A stretch of DNA of 64,000 nt, taken from an uncultured Rhizobiaceae bacterium (GTDB lineage Bacteria; Pseudomonadota; Alphaproteobacteria; Rhizobiales; Rhizobiaceae). A program made the position numbers and the translations under genes. This document shows positions 44,996-53,977 of the stretch, in pieces; the stretch's first letter is position 1, and every line of letters begins with the position of its first letter. The notes under the pieces were generated by a model. It did not search any database. It was not told the DNA's origin and worked only from the letters and a program-made list of their open reading frames with translations. The stretch covers positions 248,001-312,000 of the forward strand of contig CATOTF010000002.1 of assembly GCA_951813045.1 (NCBI GenBank), read 5' to 3'.

Positions 44996-45984
44996 TGAGC
45001 GGTGAATCATCAGGCAATCTTTTGTCCGTGGAAAACCTGACCGTCCGCTTTCCGGTCAAACAAGGTGGGTTGTTCAAACGGAAGACCTTTCTTTATGCGG
45101 TGGACGATGTTTCGTTTGCCGTCAAACGCGGGGAGACGTTGGCAATTGTCGGTGAAAGTGGATCGGGCAAGACGACTGCAGCGCTTGCCGTTGCCCGCCT
45201 TGTTGACGCCCATTTGGGAACGGTGAAACTGGGGGAGCATGATTTTCTCACGTTGAAAGACGAAGCACTGCGCAAGGCGCGCGCTAAAGTGCAGTTCATT
45301 TTTCAAGACCCCTATGCCAGTCTCAACCCGCGTCTTCGGGCGGAAGCTGTCGTCCGCGAACCTTTGGACAGCCTGGATGAAGGAGAGCCTTCAAAGCGGC
45401 AGGAAACGGTTGATGAATTGTTCAAAGCTGTTGGCCTGCGTCCGGAACAACAACGCCTGTTTCCCCATCAGTTTTCCGGCGGGCAACGGCAACGAATTGG
45501 CATCGCGCGGGCTCTTGCCACGCGACCTGAACTGATCATTTGCGATGAACCCGTATCCGCGCTGGACGTTGCGGTACAGGCCCAAATCCTGAACCTGCTG
45601 CGAAAATTACAGAAGGATTTCGGCCTCACTTATCTGTTCATCTCGCACGATCTGGGCGTTGTACAGCACATGTGCGATTCAATCGCTGTTATGTATATGG
45701 GCAAGATCGTTGAACATGCGGACCGCAAAAGCCTGTTTAACAATCCAAAACACCCCTATACGCAGGCGCTCCTGTCAGCTGTGCCATCGGTCGATAAAAA
45801 GCGCCGTGAAGCGACCAAACGGATTTTGATACCCGGTGACCCGCCGGACCCGATCAACCCGCCCAAGGGGTGCCGTTTCGCAAACCGCTGCCCAATTGCA
45901 GTGCCAAGCTGCAGCGATAGTCAACCTGCGTTGCGCGCATTAGGGGATAGCCACACGGTGGCCTGCCATCTGGTGGATTGCTGA
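44992..45984 (+). CDS. Dipeptide/oligopeptide-type ABC transporter ATP-binding protein (DppF family)
   Basis: This ATPase of about 330 residues has Walker A GESGSGKTT, signature FSGGQRQRIGIARAL and Walker B LIICDEPVSALD. The start is one of two adjacent ATGs (44992 or 44995) after AAAGGAG, overlapping the dppD stop. The upstream extension to 44971 is unlikely. A C-terminal Cys cluster (CRFANRCPIAVPSC) matches the family. Confidence 0.95.
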   Translation: MMSGESSGNLLSVENLTVRFPVKQGGLFKRKTFLYAVDDVSFAVKRGETLAIVGESGSGKTTAALAVARLVDAHLGTVKLGEHDFLTLKDEALRKARAKVQFIFQDPYASLNPRLRAEAVVREPLDSLDEGEPSKRQETVDELFKAVGLRPEQQRLFPHQFSGGQRQRIGIARALATRPELIICDEPVSALDVAVQAQILNLLRKLQKDFGLTYLFISHDLGVVQHMCDSIAVMYMGKIVEHADRKSLFNNPKHPYTQALLSAVPSVDKKRREATKRILIPGDPPDPINPPKGCRFANRCPIAVPSCSDSQPALRALGDSHTVACHLVDC

Positions 45985-46092
45985 ACTACGTGACGGTCAT
46001 CAAAAAAGATAAGGTCAAAGTCACCTTCAGAAACAAGTCGGGTATGTTAGAATTAAGGAAATCGGCTAAGCAGCGGGATAAAAGGTGGGCTC

Positions 46093-46782
46093 ATGAAACG
46101 TTCTACAATCAACCAAATAATAGCTGAGGCTGACGAGTTTATCCGCTCATTCGGCTTCGTCCTGCCGCCCTTTGCCTATTGGTCACCCGATGAAATGATC
46201 CGGCGCAAAACGGATATTACCGGTATCATTGATGCCCGTCTGGGTTGGGATATAACCGATTACGGTAAGGGCGAATTTGATAAAATGGGGCTTTTTCTTT
46301 TTACCACACGCAATGGATCAATGGATGACCTCAAGCGCGGCGGCGGCATGTGTTATGCTGAAAAGATCATGATTTCGCGCCAGGATCAGATGTCTCCCAT
46401 GCATCGTCATGTTCTCAAAACGGAAGATATCATCAATCGGGGCGGGGCAACCCTCGCTATTGAGATGTTTGAGAGCGATGCCGAAGGTAAGTTAGATCGC
46501 AACGCAAAAGTACCTGTCGCCTGTGACGGGATTGCCAGAATTTTCAATCCCGGCAATGTGTTGCACCTTGCGCCGGGTGAGAGCGTAACTCTTCACCCCG
46601 GTAATTGGCATAAATTCTGGGGTGAAGGCGGAGATGTGCTGATCGGTGAGGTCTCAACGGTGAACGACGACGTGACTGATAATATTTTTAACGACCCAAT
46701 CGGCCGTTTCGCTGAAATTGACGAAGATGTGGCGCCGAAACACCTGTTGGTCTCGGACTATGAAAAATGGGGTCTGATATAG
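46093..46782 (+). CDS. D-lyxose isomerase family protein
   Basis: This 229-residue protein resembles D-lyxose ketol-isomerase, a cupin-fold Mn-dependent enzyme that interconverts D-lyxose and D-xylulose. Putative metal ligands are the histidines of SPMHRHVLKTEDI, a nearby Glu, and the His of LHPGNWHKF. It starts after AAAGGTGGG and follows the transporter operon by 108 bases, so co-transcription is possible. No pentose kinase or sugar importer is adjacent. The real substrate could be another pentose-like compound. Confidence 0.87.
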   Translation: MKRSTINQIIAEADEFIRSFGFVLPPFAYWSPDEMIRRKTDITGIIDARLGWDITDYGKGEFDKMGLFLFTTRNGSMDDLKRGGGMCYAEKIMISRQDQMSPMHRHVLKTEDIINRGGATLAIEMFESDAEGKLDRNAKVPVACDGIARIFNPGNVLHLAPGESVTLHPGNWHKFWGEGGDVLIGEVSTVNDDVTDNIFNDPIGRFAEIDEDVAPKHLLVSDYEKWGLI

Positions 46783-46808
46783 GTGTTAGGAATAACGATT
46801 AGTTTGAC

Positions 46809-47477
46809 CTAAACCGCTGGCGGTTTTGCAAACGGCAGATGGCCAGCCTTTATCCAGATTTTTGCACCAGTTTGACCTGCTTTCACAGACAACGTCTGCC
46901 CTTCCGGCAGACGCAGCCACGAGTTCTGACCAAGTGTTTCGCCACCTTCGATAACAGAACCGGTGATAACGAGCATCTCCAAACCGCCTGAGCCGGAATT
47001 TGTGTAAGAAGCTCCCTCATCAAGTTGATGGTAGGTCACCACCTCACGGTCGTCGCGATGTAGTTCCGCGGAAGCAACGCCGTTTGTCTTGTCACCTAAC
47101 TCATCCGCCATGGACTTGCGGAACTGATTTCGATCCGCCAAATCAAATTGCCAAAGCTTCACAAAGATTGTGCAGCCGGGACTGGAACCCGGCGTATGTG
47201 CGGTTGTCGGCGGGTTACGAACATAGGTTCCTGTCGGGTAATCGCCGTGTTCATCCTGGAACACGCCTTCCAACACAATGAATTCCTCACCACCAGTGTG
47301 AGTATGAGCAGAGAATTTACTGTCGGGGGCATAGCGCACGATGGTGGTCGCGCGCGCGACTTCTCCCCCGATGCGGTCCAGCATACGCCGATCAACACCG
47401 GGCATGGGCGACGCCTGCCATTCGATGTCGTTGGAATGGACGACAACGCGGGTATTGAAATCAGCGTTAAGTTCCAT
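46809..47477 (-). CDS. Cupin-domain protein (ChrR-like double cupin)
   Basis: This 222-residue protein contains two cupin halves. The first keeps metal-type residues ([20 protein letters not shown], then [15 protein letters not shown]), as in the cupin domain of ChrR anti-sigma factors. The second half has lost the His motif ([19 protein letters not shown]). There is no anti-sigma zinc domain and no adjacent sigma factor, so a regulatory role is not supported. It is convergent with the lyxose isomerase gene and divergent from kbl. Confidence 0.8.
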   Translation of the reverse strand: MELNADFNTRVVVHSNDIEWQASPMPGVDRRMLDRIGGEVARATTIVRYAPDSKFSAHTHTGGEEFIVLEGVFQDEHGDYPTGTYVRNPPTTAHTPGSSPGCTIFVKLWQFDLADRNQFRKSMADELGDKTNGVASAELHRDDREVVTYHQLDEGASYTNSGSGGLEMLVITGSVIEGGETLGQNSWLRLPEGQTLSVKAGQTGAKIWIKAGHLPFAKPPAV

Positions 47478-47683
47478 TTTTTCGTCCTTTCAAGGCAGAT
47501 TGGATGCCGACTGACCGATTATTCGGGGCGCAATACTAACACCTTGCACCTGCTTACGAGATACACCATCGTCAGGTCTGCGCCATTATTTTCTTTAATG
47601 TTCAAGTCGATTGCGTGAATAAACAACGTACCGCACGTTTTATGAAATGGGCCTGTACGTTTGATCTTACAAGGGATTACACC

Positions 47684-48874
47684 ATGACCGATGCCTTTAT
47701 AAAGCATTATGCAAATGAGCTCGATGGTCTTCGAGAGGCCGGTCTTTACAAAGACGAGCGCGTTATCACCAGCAAACAGGCTGGCACCGTTGCCCTGTCG
47801 TCCGGACAGAAGGTCATCAATCTGTGTGCTAATAATTACCTGGGCCTGTCGGGTAATAGCGAGCTGATTGAGGCGGGGCGTGAGGCGTTGGACCGATACG
47901 GTTATGGCATGTCATCGGTGCGCTTCATCTGCGGCACACAGGAAGAACACAAAGAGCTGGAAGTCCGGTTGTCGCGGTTTTTGGGCATGGAGGATACAAT
48001 CCTCTATTCCAGTTGCTTTGATGCCAATACCGGCCTGTTTGAAACCATATTAGGTCCGGAAGACGCCATCATTTCCGATTCGCTCAACCATGCATCAATC
48101 ATCGACGGTGTGCGCCTTTGCAAGGCTAAGCGCTTTCGTTACGCCAATTCAGATATGACAGAACTGGAAACGCACCTACAGGCGGCTCAGGATTGTCGTT
48201 TTAAACTCATTGCAACCGATGGCGTTTTTTCGATGGACGGCTACATCGCAAACCTTTCCAGAATTTGCGACCTCGCGGAACAGTACGGGGCCATGGTTAT
48301 GGTCGACGACAGCCATGCGGTTGGTTTTGTCGGTGAAACCGGGCGCGGCAGTATCGAGCATTGTGGTGTGATGGGACGGGTCGACATCATTACCGGCACA
48401 TTGGGAAAAGCGCTGGGTGGTGCTTCCGGCGGATATACTTCCGGTAAAACGGAAATCATCGACTGGTTACGGCAGCGCTCTCGGCCTTATCTGTTTTCCA
48501 ACACGCTTGCTCCCGTCATCGCACAAACGTCGATTAAAGTGCTGGATATGCTGGAGGCATCCACCGAACGGCGCGACCGTTTGATGGAAAATGCAGGGCA
48601 TTTTCGCACCTGCATGTCCGGGGCGGGGTTTGATTTGTTGCCAGGTGAACACCCAATCATTCCGGTGATGTTGCACAACCCGAAATTGGCTCAGGATATG
48701 GCCGCAAGATTGGATGCCAAGGGCGTTTATGTGGCCCCTTTCAGTTTCCCCGTTGTACCACGCGGTCAGGACCGGATTCGAACTCAAATGTCTGCGGCCC
48801 ACAGCCGTGAAGAACTGGATCGCGCCATTGATGCGTTTATCGATGTCGGTCGGGATATGGGGATCATTCAATGA
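47684..48874 (+). CDS. kbl: Glycine C-acetyltransferase (2-amino-3-ketobutyrate CoA ligase)
   Basis: This 396-residue PLP enzyme starts at the ATG at 47684 with AAGGGA upstream. The frame extends to 47615 without a good site. The PLP lysine is Lys242 in [13 protein letters not shown], close to the position in characterised KBL proteins. [12 protein letters not shown] contains the cofactor Asp and His. It cleaves 2-amino-3-ketobutyrate with CoA to glycine and acetyl-CoA. It overlaps tdh by four bases, forming the classical threonine degradation pair. Confidence 0.96.
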   Translation: MTDAFIKHYANELDGLREAGLYKDERVITSKQAGTVALSSGQKVINLCANNYLGLSGNSELIEAGREALDRYGYGMSSVRFICGTQEEHKELEVRLSRFLGMEDTILYSSCFDANTGLFETILGPEDAIISDSLNHASIIDGVRLCKAKRFRYANSDMTELETHLQAAQDCRFKLIATDGVFSMDGYIANLSRICDLAEQYGAMVMVDDSHAVGFVGETGRGSIEHCGVMGRVDIITGTLGKALGGASGGYTSGKTEIIDWLRQRSRPYLFSNTLAPVIAQTSIKVLDMLEASTERRDRLMENAGHFRTCMSGAGFDLLPGEHPIIPVMLHNPKLAQDMAARLDAKGVYVAPFSFPVVPRGQDRIRTQMSAAHSREELDRAIDAFIDVGRDMGIIQ

Positions 48875-49911
48875 GCAATCAAATGAAAGCGTTGGTCAAA
48901 GCCAAGCCTGAGATTGGTTTGTGGATGGAACATGTGCCCGTTCCTGAACCCGGCCCTGATGAAGTGCTGATCAAAGTTCGTAAATCCGCGATCTGCGGCA
49001 CCGATGTTCATATCTGGAAATGGGATGAATGGTCCGCCAAAACCGTGCCGGTACCCATGGTCGTCGGCCATGAATTTGCCGGGGAGATTGTTGATACAGG
49101 CAAGGCCGCGACCAAATATAAAATTGGGCAGCGGGCGACAGGTGAAGGCCATGTTGTCTGTAACACATGTCGAAATTGTCGGGCGGGGCGCGGGCAATTG
49201 TGCCGCAACACGTTGGGCGTTGGGGTCAACCGGCCGGGTAGTTTTGCGCAATATGTCTGCATTCCGGAAAGCAATGTTGTTCCAATTCCCGATGATATTC
49301 CTGACGAAATCGCCACGATTTTCGATCCTCTTGGCAATGCGGTGCACACAGCTTTGAGCTTTGATCTGGTTGGAGAAGACGTGCTGGTCACAGGCGCAGG
49401 CCCCATCGGAATAATGGGCGCGCTCGTGGCGCAAAAAGCTGGCGCCCGTAAGGTCGTCATCACAGATGTCAGCCCTTATCGTATCGAACTCGCCCGAAGG
49501 ATGGGTGTACAAAATGTCATCGACGCTAATGCGCAAAGCCTCGATAGCGTGATGACGGACCTTGGCATGACCGAAGGGTTTGATATCGGGCTTGAAATGT
49601 CCGGCGCTGCTCCTGCCATCCGCGATATGATCGATAAGATGAACAACGGCGGCAAAATTGCGCTACTGGGAATTGCACCAACGGAAGTTGCCGTCGACTG
49701 GAACAAAATCATTTTCAAGATGCTGCACGTCAAAGGCATTTATGGCCGCGAGATGTATGAGACCTGGTACAAAATGATCGCGCTGGTTCAGTCCGGCCTC
49801 GATCTGACAGACCTGATCACGCACCGCATTGGCATAGATGACTTCGAGGCTGGATTTGCGGCAATGCTGTCCGGAGACGCGGGCAAGGTTGTGATGGATT
49901 GGGATGAATGA
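48871..49911 (+). CDS. tdh: L-threonine 3-dehydrogenase
   Basis: This 346-residue zinc alcohol dehydrogenase-family enzyme has a catalytic zinc site with Cys42 (ICGTDVHIW), His67 and Glu68 (GHEFAG). A structural zinc site is formed by Cys97, Cys100, Cys103 and Cys111. The NAD motif is GAGPIG. It oxidises threonine to 2-amino-3-ketobutyrate, the substrate of the upstream enzyme. The [13 protein letters not shown] segment is diagnostic of threonine dehydrogenase among its relatives. Confidence 0.96.
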   Translation: MSNQMKALVKAKPEIGLWMEHVPVPEPGPDEVLIKVRKSAICGTDVHIWKWDEWSAKTVPVPMVVGHEFAGEIVDTGKAATKYKIGQRATGEGHVVCNTCRNCRAGRGQLCRNTLGVGVNRPGSFAQYVCIPESNVVPIPDDIPDEIATIFDPLGNAVHTALSFDLVGEDVLVTGAGPIGIMGALVAQKAGARKVVITDVSPYRIELARRMGVQNVIDANAQSLDSVMTDLGMTEGFDIGLEMSGAAPAIRDMIDKMNNGGKIALLGIAPTEVAVDWNKIIFKMLHVKGIYGREMYETWYKMIALVQSGLDLTDLITHRIGIDDFEAGFAAMLSGDAGKVVMDWDE

Positions 49912-49932
49912 TGGTAAGGCCCAACAATAGGC

Positions 49933-50817
49933 TTACAGCTTAATCCGCAATCCATCCTTGCCGATATGGAGCGGACCGTCCCACGTGGGCTTAACCGCCT
50001 TTTGCCAATCCTCATCGGTGAAACCCGGGTCATCCGACGGGATCAGGTGATTAAGTGCCAAGGCAGCCACGCCCGCCCGCTGCGCAATACGGCCGGCATC
50101 CGGCGCCATAGTATGGGATTGTAACCAGTGCTTCATCAGCCGGTCATCCGTATTGCCAATTCGGGCAAATAACGCATCCAAAGCCTCACCCAGCATCGCT
50201 TCATGGATAAGCAGGTCTGCATCCTTGGCGAATTCCGCCAATGTGGGGAGATAGGCGGTGTCTCCTGAGAAAACAACGTCTTTGCTTTCGCCAGAAAATC
50301 GCAGGGCAAATGTATCAACCAACGGTGGGTGCGTGTTTCGCATTGCAGTGACTGTGATACCACCAACATGCGTGCCCGCACCTGAATCCAGAATGTTGAA
50401 CGTGACCAGTTTCGACAGGTCAGGTCGCCCTTCGTCCTCCATTCGCAATTCGATATCGGCCTTCATGGATTGCAGAAACGATGTCCAGTATTCTTCAAGA
50501 CCATCGGGACCGAATACCGAAACAGGCGTTTTGAGGCCTGCTGTCCAAGCGGTGTGGAGGAGGGGGCCGAGTTCTAGATAATGATCAGAATGGAGGTGGG
50601 TGATGAATATGACGTTCAGGTCTTTGAGCGCCATTCCCTGATCCACCAGCCCGCGCGTGACGCCTAGCCCGCAGTCAACCACAATTTTGCGACCATCTAT
50701 CACCAACAGGTTGGATGTTGGACTTGTGGACCCGGTGCGAATGGCTGGTCCACCTTTAGTGCCAAGCAGAGCAACAAAATTGTCAGTGTTCGAAAATTTC
50801 ATCATTTGATCAGTCAA
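49933..50817 (-). CDS. Metallo-beta-lactamase-fold hydrolase
   Basis: This 294-residue protein has the binuclear zinc motif His74-x-His76-x-Asp78-His79 in THLHSDHY, and later ligands in MRNTHPPL, FSGDTAYL and ALNHLIPSDD. It resembles RNase Z/arylsulfatase-type hydrolases. A hydrophobic stretch at the N-terminus is absent, so it is probably cytoplasmic. It is 23 bases downstream of the aminotransferase gene and probably co-transcribed. Another protein of the same general type lies at 58120. Confidence 0.88.
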   Translation of the reverse strand: MTDQMMKFSNTDNFVALLGTKGGPAIRTGSTSPTSNLLVIDGRKIVVDCGLGVTRGLVDQGMALKDLNVIFITHLHSDHYLELGPLLHTAWTAGLKTPVSVFGPDGLEEYWTSFLQSMKADIELRMEDEGRPDLSKLVTFNILDSGAGTHVGGITVTAMRNTHPPLVDTFALRFSGESKDVVFSGDTAYLPTLAEFAKDADLLIHEAMLGEALDALFARIGNTDDRLMKHWLQSHTMAPDAGRIAQRAGVAALALNHLIPSDDPGFTDEDWQKAVKPTWDGPLHIGKDGLRIKL

Positions 50818-50840
50818 CAGTTGTCGGGAGTGATCCGCGT

Positions 50841-52205
50841 TTAACCTTGAACCAAAGCAAATGCCGTATCCAGTGCCTGAAGGATTTGATCTGTTTCATC
50901 CTCCGACAGGATCAGGGGAGGGGACATTATGATGTGGGGGCCCGAAATACGGATCATGACGCCGTTATCCCACACGGTATCTTGCAGTTTTGCCGCCCGT
51001 TCCTTGTCGATTGGCGCTTTGGTTTTGCGGTCTGAGACGACCTCGATGCCGGTCATCAGCCCGTGACCGCCACGCACATCACCAATCAATTCGTATTTTT
51101 CCTTTAGGGTTTTGACCCCATCGAAAAGTTGGGTACCGCGGGCCGCCGCGTTTTCGGCAACATTCAGCCTTTGGGTTTCCGCTAAACAGGCAACAGCCGC
51201 TGCAGCACCAACCGGGTGCCCGGAATAAGTGTAGCCGTGCCCAATTGCCCCCGCGCCTGATTTATCACCTTCGAAGACATCGGCAAACCCTTGCGACATC
51301 ATCACCGCCCCAAATGGGAAATATCCATTGGTGATGGCTTTTGCGGTACACATAATGTCAGGTTTTACACCCCATAGGCGGGCGCCGCTCCACGCGCCTG
51401 TGCGCCCGTAAGCTGTTACAACTTCGTCGGTGATCAGTAGGATTCCGTTTTGGTCGCAGACTTTACGGATCATCGGCAGGAAAGATTTATGGGGCGGAAT
51501 AACCCCGCCAGCCCCGAGGATAGGCTCCATGATGAAGGCTGCAATTGTATTCGCGCCCTGGAAAGCAATTTCGTCCTCCAGTGCAGCAACGCAGAGCTGC
51601 GCGAGCTTTTCCGGGTCGGTTTCATCAAACGGGTTTCGATAAGTGTAAGGGGCTGGAATATGAAAACAACCGGCCAGCAGCGGTTCATATGCATTGCGGA
51701 AATTCGCATTCCCGTTGACCGAAGCGCCACCAATGTGAGTTCCGTGATAGCCTTTTTTCAGGCTGATGAATTTCGTGCGCCCCTGTTCACCGCGTATCTT
51801 GTGGTACTGGCGTGCAAGGCGCAGCGCCGTCTCAACACTGTCGGAACCACCCGATGTAAAAAATGCCCTGACCAGTCCGTCTTCTTCAAAGAATTCAGCC
51901 AGATCGTAAGAGAGTTGAATGACAGCGTCATTAGATGTGCCGCGAAACGTCGAATAATAAGGAAGCGCCTCAAGCTGCTTTGCAATTGCTTTTTTTACAG
52001 GCTCGCAGGAATAGCCCAGATTGACATTCCAGAGGCCGCCAACCGCATCAATCGTCTCATTACCATCAACATCTTTGATGCGAACGCCATTGCCACCGGT
52101 GATAATTCTGGGGGGATTGGCCAGACTATCAGCGGGGTGCGCCATCGGGTGAAACATATGGCGGGCATTGTTTTCCTTCAGGAAATTCACATTATGGGTG
52201 TTCAT
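50841..52205 (-). CDS. Class III aminotransferase (omega-type, PLP-dependent)
   Basis: This 454-residue enzyme has the class III motif LLITDEVVTAYGRTGAWSG and the PLP lysine in CTAKAITNGYFPFGAV. The beginning (HMFHPMAHPADSLANPPRIITGGNG) is like that of aminotransferases acting on beta-alanine, GABA, taurine or polyamines with pyruvate or 2-oxoglutarate. The amine donor cannot be fixed from sequence. It is divergent from the Tm-1-like gene and is followed by the MBL-fold hydrolase. Confidence 0.92.
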   Translation of the reverse strand: MNTHNVNFLKENNARHMFHPMAHPADSLANPPRIITGGNGVRIKDVDGNETIDAVGGLWNVNLGYSCEPVKKAIAKQLEALPYYSTFRGTSNDAVIQLSYDLAEFFEEDGLVRAFFTSGGSDSVETALRLARQYHKIRGEQGRTKFISLKKGYHGTHIGGASVNGNANFRNAYEPLLAGCFHIPAPYTYRNPFDETDPEKLAQLCVAALEDEIAFQGANTIAAFIMEPILGAGGVIPPHKSFLPMIRKVCDQNGILLITDEVVTAYGRTGAWSGARLWGVKPDIMCTAKAITNGYFPFGAVMMSQGFADVFEGDKSGAGAIGHGYTYSGHPVGAAAAVACLAETQRLNVAENAAARGTQLFDGVKTLKEKYELIGDVRGGHGLMTGIEVVSDRKTKAPIDKERAAKLQDTVWDNGVMIRISGPHIIMSPPLILSEDETDQILQALDTAFALVQG

Positions 52206-52581
52206 TTATCTTCCTCACACTGGCTAAAGTTGCGGTGTTTCTGATTTCTTTGGTGTCGGTGGCGCGCTGCTGTTGAGTTCGTTGGAAACGGCATCGGCTG
52301 TTTGCCACCGCGCTTTCACGAATGTTGATTTTATCATTTCAACCATGATGACGTTAATCATTTAACATATCAAGTAATTTTAAATACAACGGCTCATATA
52401 ATGACCAACGAATTGAGTTCGAACCTACCGAGGTTGATTGATTCGGGGTAATTCTGTGGTCAATGGCCGGAAGCAGGTTGGACGAACGGAGCTCTCTTTA
52501 CAATGAAAGCGGACTGGGCAAATCATGGAAAAGCGGATGCTCAAATTGTGGCGGCACCCAATAGCCTGAAGGGAAAACAAT
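52206..52581. promoter_or_regulatory. Divergent intergenic region, aminotransferase and Tm-1-like gene
   Basis: This 376-base spacer has no convincing coding frame. It is AT-rich in the middle (52330-52400) and must contain two divergent promoters. I see no clear palindrome or RNA structure. AAGGGA precedes the 52582 start. Confidence 0.4.
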
Positions 52582-53820
52582 ATGACGGGTAAGACGATAT
52601 TGGTGGTCGGGACATACGACACAAAAAACGACGAACTTGAATTTATCGCGGGTCGTATTGAAGCCATGGGGGGCGGGGTGCTCGCGATGGACATCAGTGT
52701 GTTAGGAGACCCTAAAAACTCAACAGATATCTCAAAACATGATGTAGCAGAGGCTGCCGAAAGCTCCATTCAGGCAGCCATTGATAGCGGTGATGAGAAC
52801 ACCGCCATGCAGATCATGGCCCGTGGCGCGAGTGCTTTGGCAAGCACGCTTTTTAAGGAAGGAAAGTTTGACGGGGTGGTCATTCTCGGCGGTACCATGG
52901 GCACCGACCTTGCCCTGGATGTTTGCCGTGCCCTGCCCATAGGTGTTCCAAAATATGTTGTGTCCACGGTCTCGTTCTCACCGCTGATCCCGCCTGAACG
53001 ACTGTCGGCTGATATACAGATGATCCTTTGGGCTGGCGGATTGTATGGACTAAACTCCCTTTGCAAATCATCGCTCAGTCAGGCTGCCGGGGCGGTGCTG
53101 GGGGCCGCGCGTGCCGTGCAACCACCGGACGGGAAAACTCCGATCATCGGTATGACTGCTCTGGGAACCTCCTGCCTGCGGTATCAAAAAATACTCAAGC
53201 CCGAACTTGAACAACGCGGTTTCGAGGTCGCCATATTCCATGCGACCGGTATGGGCGGCATGGCGTTTGAGAGCGTCGCGGCAGAAGGCGGTTTCGCGTG
53301 CGTCATGGATTTTGCCCTGCCGGAGTTGGGCAATCTTCTCGCCGGCTCGGTTGTAAACGGTGGCGCTGACAGAATGCTCAACGCGGGGCGGTCCGGCACC
53401 CCGCAACTGGTTGCGCCAGGATGCCTCGATCTTATCGATTTCGCCGGATGGCAGGAGATACCGCAGCGGTATCAGGACCGGCCATTCCACGCCCATAATC
53501 GCCTGATAAAATCTTCAGGCCTCAATTGGCAAGAGCGCAGGGAAACCGCGCAGGAAATGGCCAAGCGACTTGCAAGCAGTCAGGCACCGGCACGCGTTCT
53601 TATGCCAAACCAGGGCATTGAAGAGTGGGACCGTGAAGGCGGAGTTGCCCACGACCCCGACGCCTTTGCCGAATTCCTCGACGAAATGCGTAAAGCATTC
53701 AAGGAACCCGTAGTTTACGAAGAGCTCGATTGCCACATAAATGACGATATATTCGCAACGCGTGTCCTGGAAATCTTCGATGGCTGGGTTTCAGACGGAA
53801 CGGTAAAGGCCAGCCAATAA
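52582..53820 (+). CDS. Tm-1-like ATP-binding domain protein (UPF0261)
   Basis: This 412-residue protein has an N-terminal nucleotide-binding half (ILVVGTYDTKNDELEFIAGRI, then VVILGGTMGTDLALDV) as in the tomato Tm-1 protein and its bacterial relatives. The C-terminal half has a TIM-barrel-like region (RVLMPNQGIEEWDREGG). Family members are proposed hydrolases or binding proteins; the biochemical role in bacteria is poorly known. They are often beside catabolic genes, as here next to a class III aminotransferase. There is no signal peptide. Confidence 0.9.
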   Translation: MTGKTILVVGTYDTKNDELEFIAGRIEAMGGGVLAMDISVLGDPKNSTDISKHDVAEAAESSIQAAIDSGDENTAMQIMARGASALASTLFKEGKFDGVVILGGTMGTDLALDVCRALPIGVPKYVVSTVSFSPLIPPERLSADIQMILWAGGLYGLNSLCKSSLSQAAGAVLGAARAVQPPDGKTPIIGMTALGTSCLRYQKILKPELEQRGFEVAIFHATGMGGMAFESVAAEGGFACVMDFALPELGNLLAGSVVNGGADRMLNAGRSGTPQLVAPGCLDLIDFAGWQEIPQRYQDRPFHAHNRLIKSSGLNWQERRETAQEMAKRLASSQAPARVLMPNQGIEEWDREGGVAHDPDAFAEFLDEMRKAFKEPVVYEELDCHINDDIFATRVLEIFDGWVSDGTVKASQ

Positions 53821-53977
53821 TCTGAGTTTTGAAGCATATGGCGTTAATTGTAAGGGCACTATCACGAATAATTACATGATGAATTCGGTGCAGATTAATA
53901 ATATATAAAACTAACGTGAAAAGTTGAACAGGTGTCTAACTTTGACTTAACCGTCGGTTGTTGTTTTGCTGATAAGC

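Noticed and set aside
51450-52244. Plus-strand open frame of 264 codons opposite the aminotransferase gene
   Set aside because: It mirrors a well-supported class III aminotransferase and has no family features.
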